A stretch of DNA of 64,000 bases from Anaerolineales bacterium UBA5195 (GTDB lineage Bacteria > Chloroflexota > Anaerolineae > Anaerolineales > Villigracilaceae), in assembly GCA_002412925.1 (NCBI GenBank), contig DHVZ01000073.1, positions 154,897 through 218,896 of the forward strand. The letters are read 5' to 3'. Every line of letters begins with the position of its first letter. Position 1 is the stretch's first letter. A program made the translations under genes and the position numbers. Below are positions 1-8,524 of this stretch, piece after piece. Under the pieces are notes generated by a model. The model ran no database searches. It worked only from the letters and a program-made list of their open reading frames with translations, and was not told the origin of the DNA.

Positions 1-495
1 CTGGCCGGCGAACAAGCCGTCCAGGCCGCTGCCGGCGCCGGCCTGGTCTTGCGGACCAGCTGGGTCTACAGCCTGCGCCGCGAGAGTTTCGTCACCAAGG
101 TTTTGGGATGGGCGCGTCAACAAGAAAAAATGTATGTGGTTAGCGATCAGATTGGAAACCCCACCTGGGCGCGCATGCTGGCAGAAGTGACCGCCCTGGT
201 CTGCGCCCAGGCGGGCCGTGAGCTTCCCGGCTGGCTGGCTGAACGCCGCGGGGTCTATCACCTGGCGGGGAATGGCTTGGCCAGCCGCCTGGAATGGGCC
301 CGGCTGATCTTGGAGCTTGACCCGGCCAGGAACGAGCAGGCGGCCAGGGAAATCCTCCCGGCCCTGACGGCTGACTACCCTGCGCCGGCAGAACGGCCTT
401 TGTTCTCGGCGCTGAACTGCGACCGGTTCTTGGCCACTTTCCACGTCGATTTGCCTGATTGGAAAGAAGCCCTGGCGCTGGCCATGGCCGGATAA
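1..495 (+). CDS. rmlD: dTDP-4-dehydrorhamnose reductase, C-terminal part (5' end outside window)
   Basis: The reading frame is open from base 1, so the gene starts upstream of the window; 164 codons and a TAA stop are visible. The fragment carries motifs typical of the RmlD substrate-binding half: RTSWVY followed by a phenylalanine-valine segment, then VVSDQIGNPTW, and later YHLAGNG. RmlD reduces dTDP-4-dehydro-L-rhamnose to dTDP-L-rhamnose with NAD(P)H in the cytosol, the last step of the rhamnose donor pathway. It probably belongs to an upstream rhamnose operon and supports the polysaccharide locus that begins at 3115. The N-terminal Rossmann motif and the YxxxK residues are not visible, so the call rests on the C-terminal motifs alone. 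Confidence 0.85.
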   Translation: MAGEQAVQAAAGAGLVLRTSWVYSLRRESFVTKVLGWARQQEKMYVVSDQIGNPTWARMLAEVTALVCAQAGRELPGWLAERRGVYHLAGNGLASRLEWARLILELDPARNEQAAREILPALTADYPAPAERPLFSALNCDRFLATFHVDLPDWKEALALAMAG

Positions 496-571
496 ACCCA
501 CCCCGCCCGGGCCTGCGCAAAACCTTACACAATCGAAGGTTTCTCCATCTTCCAAAACCCCGAATTTTGGG

Positions 572-577
572 TATACT
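572..577 (+). promoter_or_regulatory. Candidate -10 element (TATACT)
   Basis: TATACT matches the consensus -10 hexamer at five of six bases. No good -35 hexamer lies 17 bases upstream. If used, transcription would begin near 584 and give a leader of about 160 nt before the ATG at 745, which is the length of the structured region described at 619-735. Confidence 0.35.
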
Positions 578-618
578 GTTAATGTCTAAGCGATGAATCG
601 ATGCGCTTCGAATCCGCC

Positions 619-735
619 AGACTCCTGCAAAAAAGAACACGCTCGCAAACCAGCCGCCAGCCCCAAGGGCCAAAGTGAAGGAGTCTTTCCTTCGTAACCT
701 TGCGGCTGGCTGATTTTTCAAACGAGAATTCTCGT
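619..735 (+). promoter_or_regulatory. Structured 5' leader, riboswitch-like, unknown class
   Basis: Several pairings can be read directly. AGACTCCT (619-626) pairs perfectly with AGGAGTCT (679-686). GAAGGA (677-682) pairs with TCCTTC (688-693) and competes with the first helix for the same bases. CCAGCCGC (650-657) pairs with GCGGCTGG (702-709), which is followed by CTGATTTTT, a terminator-like tail. A 14-base perfect palindrome (722-735) then abuts the ribosome binding site GTGGAGG (735-740). Mutually exclusive helices before a U-tract and a Shine-Dalgarno site are the architecture of a riboswitch or attenuator. No known aptamer consensus was matched. Confidence 0.4.
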
Positions 736-744
736 GGAGGACCG

Positions 745-2742
745 ATGATGCTCACCCAACTCAACCGAATCGTTTCTGCGCTGCTGATCGCGATCCTCGC
801 AAGCGCAAATCTTGCCCAGGCCAGCCTGGCCGCCGGCTTTTCCAAACCCGCCCTCGAAGAGACCGCCGACACGCAAAACCTGGGCGCCGCGCCAACCAGA
901 GAAGGGAATCTCAAGCCCTCCCGGGCGGCTGCGGAAATACCCAGTCTCTGCCCGACAGGTTATTGGGCAGAAGAGTACCTGCTCGAGGATAACCTGGAGA
1001 ATGGAGACGGCAACTGGGAGTTTTGGGCACCGGAACCTCCGGAGGCGCCGGTAGGTTATACAAGTGAATGGGAGCTCGGCCCAGGCCTGGGAGACACAGG
1101 CAACTACGCGCTCTTCGGGGAAGCACTGGACAAAGAAAACCTCAGTTATGCAGAATTGGACCAAAATATCCCCCTGCCAGATGGAGTGTCTACTTATCTG
1201 TATTTTGATCACTCTTTTGATCTCGAAGATGGATACGACGGCGGGCAGCTGCAATACAGCATCAATTACGGCACGAACTGGCTTGACGCCGAAACGCTGT
1301 TCAGCGCCGGCCAGAACTACAACGCGACCATTCCGAACGATGAAGGTTATCAAAACCCTTTGAAAGGCGAAAGGGTCTTCTCGGGCGATAGCGAAGGCGT
1401 CGTGGCTACGCGGTATGATCTCACGATCCTGGCCGGAGAAAGTGTCCGTTTCCGCTGGCGAATTGGCACTGATTATAATGATCTTTCGTCTTCGGTGGGC
1501 TGGTCTGTGGATAATGTCAAGGTCTATACTTGCGAGAATTATGTGAGCGTTTATATTGGCGGCGACTGGAAGGGCAGCTACGACCTTCTTTCTCATCCAT
1601 CGCTGGTAAAAAGTTATCCAGACCTAATGGCCGGGCCGGTACAAGTTAAAAACCCCGGGGGAATGCCGATTTTCGCTAGTCAACGTGCGATAGTAGACGG
1701 GTTCAGCTTCGATGAATACATGGGACTGCCCACAAATCAATTGACTACCGAATATTGGTTCACCTGGTACGACCAGAGATCTCCTGGGCTGTACACTTGG
1801 GTGTTGGTCGGCAACCCAAGCGAGACCGAACATGCCTTCGTGGATATTTTCATTGATGGGGAAAAGCAAGGCGAAACACATGATATTCCCCCGGGGGGTC
1901 GAATCACACCAACCTATCCGGGAACGATGGGTGGGCCCGTGCGCGTCAAGAGCGATATTCCTGTATTCGCCAGTGAGCGCACAATCTGGGCGCAAAACCA
2001 TAACGGGAAAGAGATTTACAGTTTCAATGAGGTCATGGGGTATCCGGCCAACCAGTTTACAGATGAATACTGGTTTACTTGGTATGATCAGTTTTCCGCA
2101 GATACCTATGCTTGGGTGTTGGTTGGTAACCCAAGCGAGACTGAGCATGCCTACGTGGAAATTTTCATCGGTGGGGAAAAGCAAGGCGAAACGCATGATA
2201 TTCCTCCGAAGGGTCGAATCACGCCAACCTATCCTGGAACGATGGCCGGGCCGGTGCGTATCAAGAGCGATATTCCTGTATTCGCCAGCGAGCGCGTGAT
2301 TGCTGGCACCAGTTTTAATGAAGTCATGGGGTATCCAGCCAATAAGTTTGATAGCGAGTACTGGTACCCCTGGTATGACAATGTCACTATGTACACTTGG
2401 CTATTGGTGGGCAATCCGGACCCCATTAAGACGGCTGAAGTAGATGTCTATATTGGTGGCATCCAACAGGAAAGCCGATACACCATCCCGCCCAATGGAC
2501 GTATCACACCCATGTATACCGATGTCAACAATGGACCGGTGCGAGTGGTAAGCGTGGATGGGGTTGATGGGGTAGTGGATATATTCAGCAGCCAGCGCGT
2601 TGTATTTGTGAATGGCGACAAAGTAGGGTTCAACGAGATGTTTGGGGTTCCAAACAAGCTACTAACCAATGCCTCTGAGTATTGGTTCACCTGGTATGAT
2701 AATAGTTCGATGAACACTTCCATCTTGGTCGGCAAACCCTGA
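745..2742 (+). CDS. Secreted protein with jelly-roll-like domain and about four 100-residue repeats
   Basis: I chose the ATG at 745 rather than the in-frame start at 700. It is preceded by GTGGAGG and begins a clear signal peptide (residues 1-30, basic start, hydrophobic core, Ala-X-Ala-like end). Residues about 65-265 resemble the jelly-roll/MAM-type domain found after M6 peptidases, ending WSVDNVKVYTC. From about residue 335 a module recurs near residues 335, 440, 537 and 644. Its landmarks are EYWFTWYD, W(V/L)LVGNP, an IPP-G-RITP turn, GPVR and an FASER or SSQR strand. The last copy stops right after the LVG-P motif and lacks its second half. The protein is extracellular; its ligand is unknown. 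It forms a single-gene unit between a structured leader and a terminator. Confidence 0.7.
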   Translation: MMLTQLNRIVSALLIAILASANLAQASLAAGFSKPALEETADTQNLGAAPTREGNLKPSRAAAEIPSLCPTGYWAEEYLLEDNLENGDGNWEFWAPEPPEAPVGYTSEWELGPGLGDTGNYALFGEALDKENLSYAELDQNIPLPDGVSTYLYFDHSFDLEDGYDGGQLQYSINYGTNWLDAETLFSAGQNYNATIPNDEGYQNPLKGERVFSGDSEGVVATRYDLTILAGESVRFRWRIGTDYNDLSSSVGWSVDNVKVYTCENYVSVYIGGDWKGSYDLLSHPSLVKSYPDLMAGPVQVKNPGGMPIFASQRAIVDGFSFDEYMGLPTNQLTTEYWFTWYDQRSPGLYTWVLVGNPSETEHAFVDIFIDGEKQGETHDIPPGGRITPTYPGTMGGPVRVKSDIPVFASERTIWAQNHNGKEIYSFNEVMGYPANQFTDEYWFTWYDQFSADTYAWVLVGNPSETEHAYVEIFIGGEKQGETHDIPPKGRITPTYPGTMAGPVRIKSDIPVFASERVIAGTSFNEVMGYPANKFDSEYWYPWYDNVTMYTWLLVGNPDPIKTAEVDVYIGGIQQESRYTIPPNGRITPMYTDVNNGPVRVVSVDGVDGVVDIFSSQRVVFVNGDKVGFNEMFGVPNKLLTNASEYWFTWYDNSSMNTSILVGKP

Positions 2743-2770
2743 TTACGCCCGATTTTGTTCTTAATCTTGT

Positions 2771-2809
2771 CCAGATGACATCTATATTGTATAGATGTCA
2801 TCTGGTTTT
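2771..2809 (+). terminator. Rho-independent terminator of the secreted repeat protein
   Basis: A perfect 16-bp stem (2771-2786 with 2790-2805) and a 3-nt loop are followed by TTTT. It lies 29 bases after the stop codon at 2742. Confidence 0.85.
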
Positions 2810-2810
2810 G

Positions 2811-3114
2811 TAAGGTATCCTCGTGGGGTTAAGAATTCTCAACAATAGTTACAGAAATGCATCGCTACGCTTGGCATAACAAACAAATATAGTTATCTCT
2901 CGAATCCAAAGCTCAGGTCTGCATGAGGTTAGATATATCCATCGCCCACCACTTCAGGTATTTTGAGCACTGCAACCCCATAAGAATAACCATCAACTTT
3001 ATTTCTGAAACAACTTGTACCTGCTTCTGTTACGGTATAATTAGCACTGCCGCGGAACCAAGAATAAAATGCTTTAAAATCTGTGATTAATTAAAAGTAT
3101 CTATTGGAAATTAA
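2811..3114. other. AT-rich intergenic region with one promoter candidate
   Basis: No ORF with coding character and no RNA gene was seen. TTGTAC (3015-3020) and TATAAT (3036-3041) form a possible promoter for the gene at 3115, but the 15-base spacer is short. The start of the AT-rich polysaccharide island lies here. Confidence 0.35.
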
Positions 3115-5823
3115 ATGATCAATCCCTTCAACCACCCTATTTGCTTCTCCGAGCCTTTAAGAATCGTCGAACCATTAAGTTGGGCCGAACACATCCCCTT
3201 TGCAATGTTTATCATGGATATCCTTCGTCCTAGAGTTTTGGTTGAATTAGGTACCCATAGTGGAAATTCCTATTGCGGTTTCTGCCAGGCCGCCAAAGAT
3301 TTAAATACTGGGACAAAATGTTTTGCAATAGACACTTGGGAAGGGGATGTCCATGCCGGTATATATGGCCCCGAGATACTTGCGGATTTAAAGATGCATC
3401 ACGATTCTAGATATGGATCATTTTCCACCCTAATCCAAAATACTTTTGACAATACAGTAGATTATTTTGAAAACAACAGTATTGATCTACTCCATATCGA
3501 TGGGTTACACACCTATGATGCCGTAAAACACGATTTCGAGAATTGGCTCCCAAAAATAAGTTCGCGTGGCTTTGTTCTCTTTCACGATACAAACTTCCGC
3601 GAAAGAGATTTCGGTGTCTGGAAGTTATGGCTGGAATTAAAACAGACCTACCCCAGCTTGGAGTTTTTGCATGGTAATGGTTTAGGGGTTTTGTATGTAG
3701 GAACCGAACAGCTACCTATATTGAATAAGCTGTTTTCATTATCAGGAGAGCAACAAGATTATTTCCAAGAATTTTTTTACATTCTTGGGGCCAGGCTAAC
3801 TCAAGCTAAAAAAATTCAAGTTATTCAGCAAGCAAATGTGGACTTAGGGCAAGCAAACGTAGACCTAAGGCATGAAGTTGATCTTCTCCATAATAGAATT
3901 ATAGAACTAGAGTACCAAGTGGATTCCCTGAATCATCGTTTTACCAGCAGGGCTTGGAAGTTTGCTGTCATCTTAAGCAACATTCGAGCAACATTCATTC
4001 CCCATGGAAGCCTGCGAGAAAGCTGGGTTCGTTCGGTCTATCGGGGACTCAAAAATCTATTAAAAGCGAGAGATGATGCTCATTCTGTTCCTTCTTACCT
4101 GACGTGGATTTCAAAACACGGACCTTCTTCCAAAACGCTTGATACACAAAAGAATGAGGTGTTAAACTGGGATTATCGGCCGCTAATCAGTGTTATCACT
4201 TTTATCCAGGATACTGCCCCCAGCAGAGTGTCTGAGATGATTTGCTCCTTAACCGCTCAAACCTATCCAAATTGGGAATTGCATTTTGTCAATAGTCGTC
4301 CGGGCAATCACCAAATAATTACCTTAATAAAGAAGAATGCTAAACAGGATACACGGATTCACCTGGTTGATCATACGCAGAACCTGAACTATTCTGATAA
4401 CTTGAATGCTGCGCTAGGATTATCGCAAGGGGAGTTTGTTTCATTCATGAACGGAGGTGATTTGATCTCACCGGATCTGTTTTATGAGGCGGTTTCGCTG
4501 CTTGCCAGACAGCCAGGAACAGACCTGATTTATTTTGATGAGGATATCATCGAGAGCAATCTCGCCAGAAAGAAACCCTGGTTTAAACCTCACACTTGGT
4601 CCCCGGAATTGCTTCTCTCTGTAAATTTCTTGGAACATTCGCTCATCCGGCGCTCACTGCTTGATAAAGTCGGACCGTTTGACTCTGGCCTTGAAGGCGC
4701 CCGGGATTGGGACATCGCTTTCAGGGTGACGGAAAAAACCAACAATATTGTTCACATACCCAGAGTCATGTATCACCAGCGTGCATTACCCAAAACAACT
4801 TCCAAGAGCAGTTATCAACTACAAATATTCCAAGCCCAAAAACTCGTGATAGAGGCGCATTTGAACCGCATGGGGATCTCAAATCCCCATGCCATCATTT
4901 CGGAAACTGGAATTAAGCGAGTCATATGGAAAACCCAAGGAAAAAAGGTCTCAATTATCATCCCAAATAAAAATAGCGCGCAGTTATTGGAGAAATGTAT
5001 TTCATCCATTATCGATAAAACAATTTACCTGAATTTTGAAATCCTTATTGTTGATAATCAAAGTATAGACTCGCAAACGGTAGAATATTATTCTTCCCTG
5101 GCAAAGAATCCGAAAATCAGAATCATCCCCTACGATGAGCCATTTAATTATTCGCGCGCGAATAATATGGGTGCCGCTTCAGCAACAGGAGATATTTTTC
5201 TCTTTTTAAATAATGATATGGAGGTTCTTGAACCGGACTGGCTGGACGAACTAGTTCGCTGGACAGAGTTACCCGAAGTTGGAGCCGTTGGAACAAAGCT
5301 CTTGTACCCGGATGATGGCAAGATACAACACGCCGGCGTCATCATTGGTATGTCAGGTCATGCACATCATATCCATTATAAGGCTCAGGAACATGAAAAC
5401 GGAATCTTTGGTTCCGTGGATTGGTATCGAAACTACATGGCGGTAACCGGTGCCTGTTTAATGATACGGCGGGATGTATTCGATAAGGTTGGCGGTTTTA
5501 ATGAAAATTATGTCCTGGCCTTCGGAGATGTTGAGATTTGCTTGCACATTATTCAATGCGGTTATCGAGTTGTGTATACTCCCTTTGCAAGATTAATTCA
5601 CCATGAGGGGAAGTCCCGGGGCGCAAATGTTCCCTATCAGGATATGGTATCGGCATTTACGTGCATGAAAGATATAATCCGTGACGGCGATCCGTATTTC
5701 AATCCAAACCTCTCCTACACCCAGCAACTTCCTGTGATATCGTGGACGGATGAACCAGACCGTATTATGTGCATATTGGACGCTATGCGTTCAATGCGTA
5801 CACAAGGTTTATCTGACCAATAA
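3115..5823 (+). CDS. Trifunctional-looking fusion: class I methyltransferase plus two GT2 glycosyltransferase domains
   Basis: This 902-residue cytosolic protein has three parts. Residues about 1-215 form a Methyltransf_24-type SAM fold: VLVELGTHSGNSY is the glycine-rich SAM loop, with FAIDTWEGD, LLHIDGLHTYDAV and a VLFHDTN strand following. Residues about 235-270 are heptad-rich and probably coiled coil. Residues about 355-555 and 611-870 are two GT-A glycosyltransferase family 2 domains. The second has FLNNDMEV in the DxD position and ends HHEGKSRG. In the first, the DxD position reads FMNGGDLIS, so that domain may be impaired or use another metal arrangement. It would add and methylate sugars of a surface glycan. 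A second GT2-GT2 protein without the methyltransferase is at 20340. Confidence 0.8.
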   Translation: MINPFNHPICFSEPLRIVEPLSWAEHIPFAMFIMDILRPRVLVELGTHSGNSYCGFCQAAKDLNTGTKCFAIDTWEGDVHAGIYGPEILADLKMHHDSRYGSFSTLIQNTFDNTVDYFENNSIDLLHIDGLHTYDAVKHDFENWLPKISSRGFVLFHDTNFRERDFGVWKLWLELKQTYPSLEFLHGNGLGVLYVGTEQLPILNKLFSLSGEQQDYFQEFFYILGARLTQAKKIQVIQQANVDLGQANVDLRHEVDLLHNRIIELEYQVDSLNHRFTSRAWKFAVILSNIRATFIPHGSLRESWVRSVYRGLKNLLKARDDAHSVPSYLTWISKHGPSSKTLDTQKNEVLNWDYRPLISVITFIQDTAPSRVSEMICSLTAQTYPNWELHFVNSRPGNHQIITLIKKNAKQDTRIHLVDHTQNLNYSDNLNAALGLSQGEFVSFMNGGDLISPDLFYEAVSLLARQPGTDLIYFDEDIIESNLARKKPWFKPHTWSPELLLSVNFLEHSLIRRSLLDKVGPFDSGLEGARDWDIAFRVTEKTNNIVHIPRVMYHQRALPKTTSKSSYQLQIFQAQKLVIEAHLNRMGISNPHAIISETGIKRVIWKTQGKKVSIIIPNKNSAQLLEKCISSIIDKTIYLNFEILIVDNQSIDSQTVEYYSSLAKNPKIRIIPYDEPFNYSRANNMGAASATGDIFLFLNNDMEVLEPDWLDELVRWTELPEVGAVGTKLLYPDDGKIQHAGVIIGMSGHAHHIHYKAQEHENGIFGSVDWYRNYMAVTGACLMIRRDVFDKVGGFNENYVLAFGDVEICLHIIQCGYRVVYTPFARLIHHEGKSRGANVPYQDMVSAFTCMKDIIRDGDPYFNPNLSYTQQLPVISWTDEPDRIMCILDAMRSMRTQGLSDQ

Positions 5824-6128
5824 ATTGGATCGAAATATTTTCATATATTCACTCACTTTTACCCAGCCGCATGCTTCCCCAATACGAATCTAACTTCCTC
5901 CATATCTATTTGAATGGAGCCAAGGGAGCGCTAAAACCAAACGACAAGATTGTGTTTTCTTTCTTGGATTTTGATGTAAAAATGCGCTGGGACATTTTCG
6001 AAACAATTATCAAGGATATACTACATCCTTTTTCTCATCTGCTTTATCTGCAAAATTCGTGTTTCTTGCTCTCATCCACACCAGATAGGAGAACATCCTC
6101 GCCCTGCCAAAGGGGAAAATTGGGCTAA
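5820..6128 (+). pseudogene. Remnant of a class I SAM methyltransferase
   Basis: An 85-codon reading frame from ATG 5871 reads MLPQYESNFLHIYLNGAKGA, then LKPNDKIVFSFLDFD and WDIFETII. These resemble the HMLPE, LKPGG(R/K)LVFSFLDF and HW-VFE segments in the C-terminal half of methyltransferases often found beside GT2 genes. Bases 5825-5866 read IFIYSL in another frame, which resembles the segment normally just before HMLP, so a frameshift separates them. The N-terminal SAM-binding half is absent. No ribosome binding site precedes 5871. I read it as a decayed gene of this locus, not a functional short protein. Confidence 0.5.
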
Positions 6129-6234
6129 AATAACATAGTAATCACAGATTCTCGCCAGTACATTTCTTCATAAAAATAGGTTTTGAGTTTTGAGCAGCGC
6201 AGAGAAACCTTTTTGCATTCTGATATGCGTCAAC

Positions 6235-8226
6235 ATGAAAAAATCATTCTATTTCATAATTATCACCTTGATACTCCTAAAATTGTTCCTGGTCAGGAAT
6301 CAACCAATATTCGCGTTGGTAGGAACTGTTCAAGATGATCAACATTATATTAACCAGGCTACCTGGTTATTAAAAGGCAATTGGCTTGGCCCGTATGATC
6401 AATATACTCTGATAAAAGGCCCATTCTTCCCAATCTGGATCGCATGCACATTCTTGTTGGGAATACCATTTCTTTTATCGGAACACCTCGTCTACATCGT
6501 TGCTTGCTTAACACTGATCATAGCCATTAAGCCAGTGTTCCGACGAAATTATTATGCGCTAATTTTGTTTTTTGCCCTTTTGTTCAATCCTTTTACTTAT
6601 GACACCAAGGTGTTCACACGCGTGGTACGCGATGGGGTATATACATCGTTATGCATTCTTGTGATATCTTGTGCCCTTGGTTTATTCATAAGGAGGAAGG
6701 AGCTTTCAATTAAGAATCTATATTGGGCATTTGGATTGGGCCTGTCCTTTTCTGCAGCGGCTTTAACACGGGAAGATAATGTTTGGTTATTACCTCCACT
6801 ATTGATCGTTTTTGTTATATATTTGATAGGATTAAGAAATACCCAACGACAAAATATATTTTTTCGATTAGGTGCCTGGGGATTAGCATCCACCGTATAT
6901 TTCGTAATCGTTGGGCTTGTATCACTCATAAACTATAAATATTACTCATTCTTTAATATAACCGAAATGGCAGCACCAGAATTCGTTGCGGCCTATAGCG
7001 CCTTGCAGAGAGTGGTACCTGAACAATTTGTCCCAATGGTCCCTGTTTCCAAAGGAACCCGACGGCAAATTTATGCGGTAAGCCCAGCTTTTGAAGAGCT
7101 TGAACCATTTCTTGAGGGTGACTTGGGAAAGGGTTGGGCTAATAGCACAATACCTGGAATGGATTTACCGAAAGGGGAAATAATTGGTGGCTGGTTTATA
7201 TGGGCTTTCCGCGATGCGGTGGCGGCCGCAGGCCATTATGGGTCTGGTCAGTTCCCCGCCAATTATTATCGTACACTGGTAAATCAAATTAATGTAGCTT
7301 GTAACACTGGTAAGTTATCTTGCATTTCTAAACCCACTTCCTTAGCGCCCGCGTGGAACAACGCATATCTTATGCCAACTATCACCCGTTTTATCAATGG
7401 AATTTCTCTGTTACTCGTTCCATTTTCGGAATTTAATCCTTATCCATTGAATAGTTCCGATTCTCAGTATGGACAAATGCAGTTCGAGGATTTAACTCAA
7501 AATGAAATATCTGTGACTTCCTCTGCTAATCGCTGGACAATCCGCGGGTGGGCCTTTAACGTAGACAAGGAAGTGCGTCTTTTTGTAACCAATATGAATG
7601 GTGATTATGTTCAAGACTTTACAGTTGATTACCTCCCGAGCAGTGATGTTTACAATTATTTTTTTGAACAAGGAAAGGATTTCCCTACCTCCAAATTCGC
7701 TCGATTCGATATATCGACTTCTTGTATTAAGACATGTTTCCTAGAAGTCAGGAGCGGGGATGAATTGTTGGAAAGAATTCGTTTCTCCAATTTCAAAAAT
7801 CCAATGAGCTGGAACGATTCTAAAACCTTTATTTATATAGATTCCGAAAAAGCTTATGTGCCAAATGTTTTGTATTTTCAAAATAAATATAATAACTATA
7901 AAATGAGGATACTCTATACGGTTGGCCGTTGTTATCAAATAGTTTTCCCGTATGCAACGATGATCGCCGCACTTATTCTAGTATTACTAACCACTCGAGT
8001 TAATAAACACTTTGACACATGGGTGATTGCAGCTCTTTGGTTTATAACAGTAATGGAAAGGGTAGCCCTATTGGCTTATATTGATGTTGCGTCTTTCCCT
8101 GCTTTGACACCTCTTTACTTAACGCCAGCGTACCCATTCATGATTGCATTTACCTTTTTTTTAATCACCTATGCAATTGATTGCGCGATAGAATCGTATC
8201 GTAAATATAGGCTTATTCTTCCATAA
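6235..8226 (+). CDS. Polytopic membrane protein, probable GT-C type glycosyltransferase
   Basis: The ATG at 6235 starts a hydrophobic first helix directly (MKKSFYFIIITLILLKLF), so I prefer it to the upstream TTG at 6190. The product has 663 residues. It has about nine to ten membrane helices in the first 230 residues and near the C-terminus, separated by a large extracytoplasmic segment. The first loop contains QDDQHYINQATWLL, an acidic pair in the place where GT-C enzymes (ArnT/PMT-like) hold catalytic aspartates. Such enzymes transfer sugars from polyprenyl-phosphate donors outside the membrane. There is no strong family signature, so an uncharacterised polymer assembly function is also possible. 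The gene is AT-rich like its neighbours. Confidence 0.55.
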   Translation: MKKSFYFIIITLILLKLFLVRNQPIFALVGTVQDDQHYINQATWLLKGNWLGPYDQYTLIKGPFFPIWIACTFLLGIPFLLSEHLVYIVACLTLIIAIKPVFRRNYYALILFFALLFNPFTYDTKVFTRVVRDGVYTSLCILVISCALGLFIRRKELSIKNLYWAFGLGLSFSAAALTREDNVWLLPPLLIVFVIYLIGLRNTQRQNIFFRLGAWGLASTVYFVIVGLVSLINYKYYSFFNITEMAAPEFVAAYSALQRVVPEQFVPMVPVSKGTRRQIYAVSPAFEELEPFLEGDLGKGWANSTIPGMDLPKGEIIGGWFIWAFRDAVAAAGHYGSGQFPANYYRTLVNQINVACNTGKLSCISKPTSLAPAWNNAYLMPTITRFINGISLLLVPFSEFNPYPLNSSDSQYGQMQFEDLTQNEISVTSSANRWTIRGWAFNVDKEVRLFVTNMNGDYVQDFTVDYLPSSDVYNYFFEQGKDFPTSKFARFDISTSCIKTCFLEVRSGDELLERIRFSNFKNPMSWNDSKTFIYIDSEKAYVPNVLYFQNKYNNYKMRILYTVGRCYQIVFPYATMIAALILVLLTTRVNKHFDTWVIAALWFITVMERVALLAYIDVASFPALTPLYLTPAYPFMIAFTFFLITYAIDCAIESYRKYRLILP

Positions 8227-8261
8227 ACTATAGGGTATTCTCCTGAGAGAGTAAAGCATAG

Positions 8262-8417
8262 CTAGCAGCTTGTCGGAAAGAGCGATTCTGTTGCCCAAAT
8301 GCCCTATTTTGGCTTGGCAATTGGGCTAAATCTGCTTCCAAAGCCCCATTAAAGGCGCAAAATAGCGCAGAATATGGCAAAAGTAGGCTGAAAGATTTCT
8401 CTCTGACAGGCTGCTAG
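8262..8417. mobile_element. MITE-like element with imperfect terminal inverted repeats
   Basis: The 156-bp segment begins CTAGCAGCTTGTCGGAAAGAG and ends with the near inverse CTCTCTGACAGGCTGCTAG. The two ends match apart from two substitutions and a short length difference. Inside, GCCCAAATGCC (8293-8303) and GGCAATTGGGC (8316-8326) form a second hairpin with one mismatch. There is no coding capacity. These are properties of a miniature inverted-repeat element mobilised by a transposase encoded elsewhere. A target-site duplication is not obvious. Confidence 0.5.
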
Positions 8418-8524
8418 ATGATATTTTTCCGGGATGCTAGATTGCTTTTGAATCTTTGGACAGAGGTATTATTTATTATTCACGGTTTCATCCTGATGAA
8501 CACAAATATAAAAGGAGAATGCAA

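Noticed and set aside
619..735. c-di-GMP-I (GEMM) riboswitch
   Set aside because: GCAAACC is present by chance, but the GGGACGCAAAGCC core and the tetraloop/receptor helices are not. Kept only as a leader of unknown class.
718..1596. Long open frame on the minus strand opposite the secreted protein
   Set aside because: It mirrors the codon pattern of the plus-strand gene, has no ribosome binding site and no recognisable motif. The same applies to the plus-strand frame at 32118-33212 and that at 39926-40885.
1750..2690. CRISPR-like repeats in the secreted protein gene
   Set aside because: The repeats are about 300 bases, in frame and translate into a protein module.
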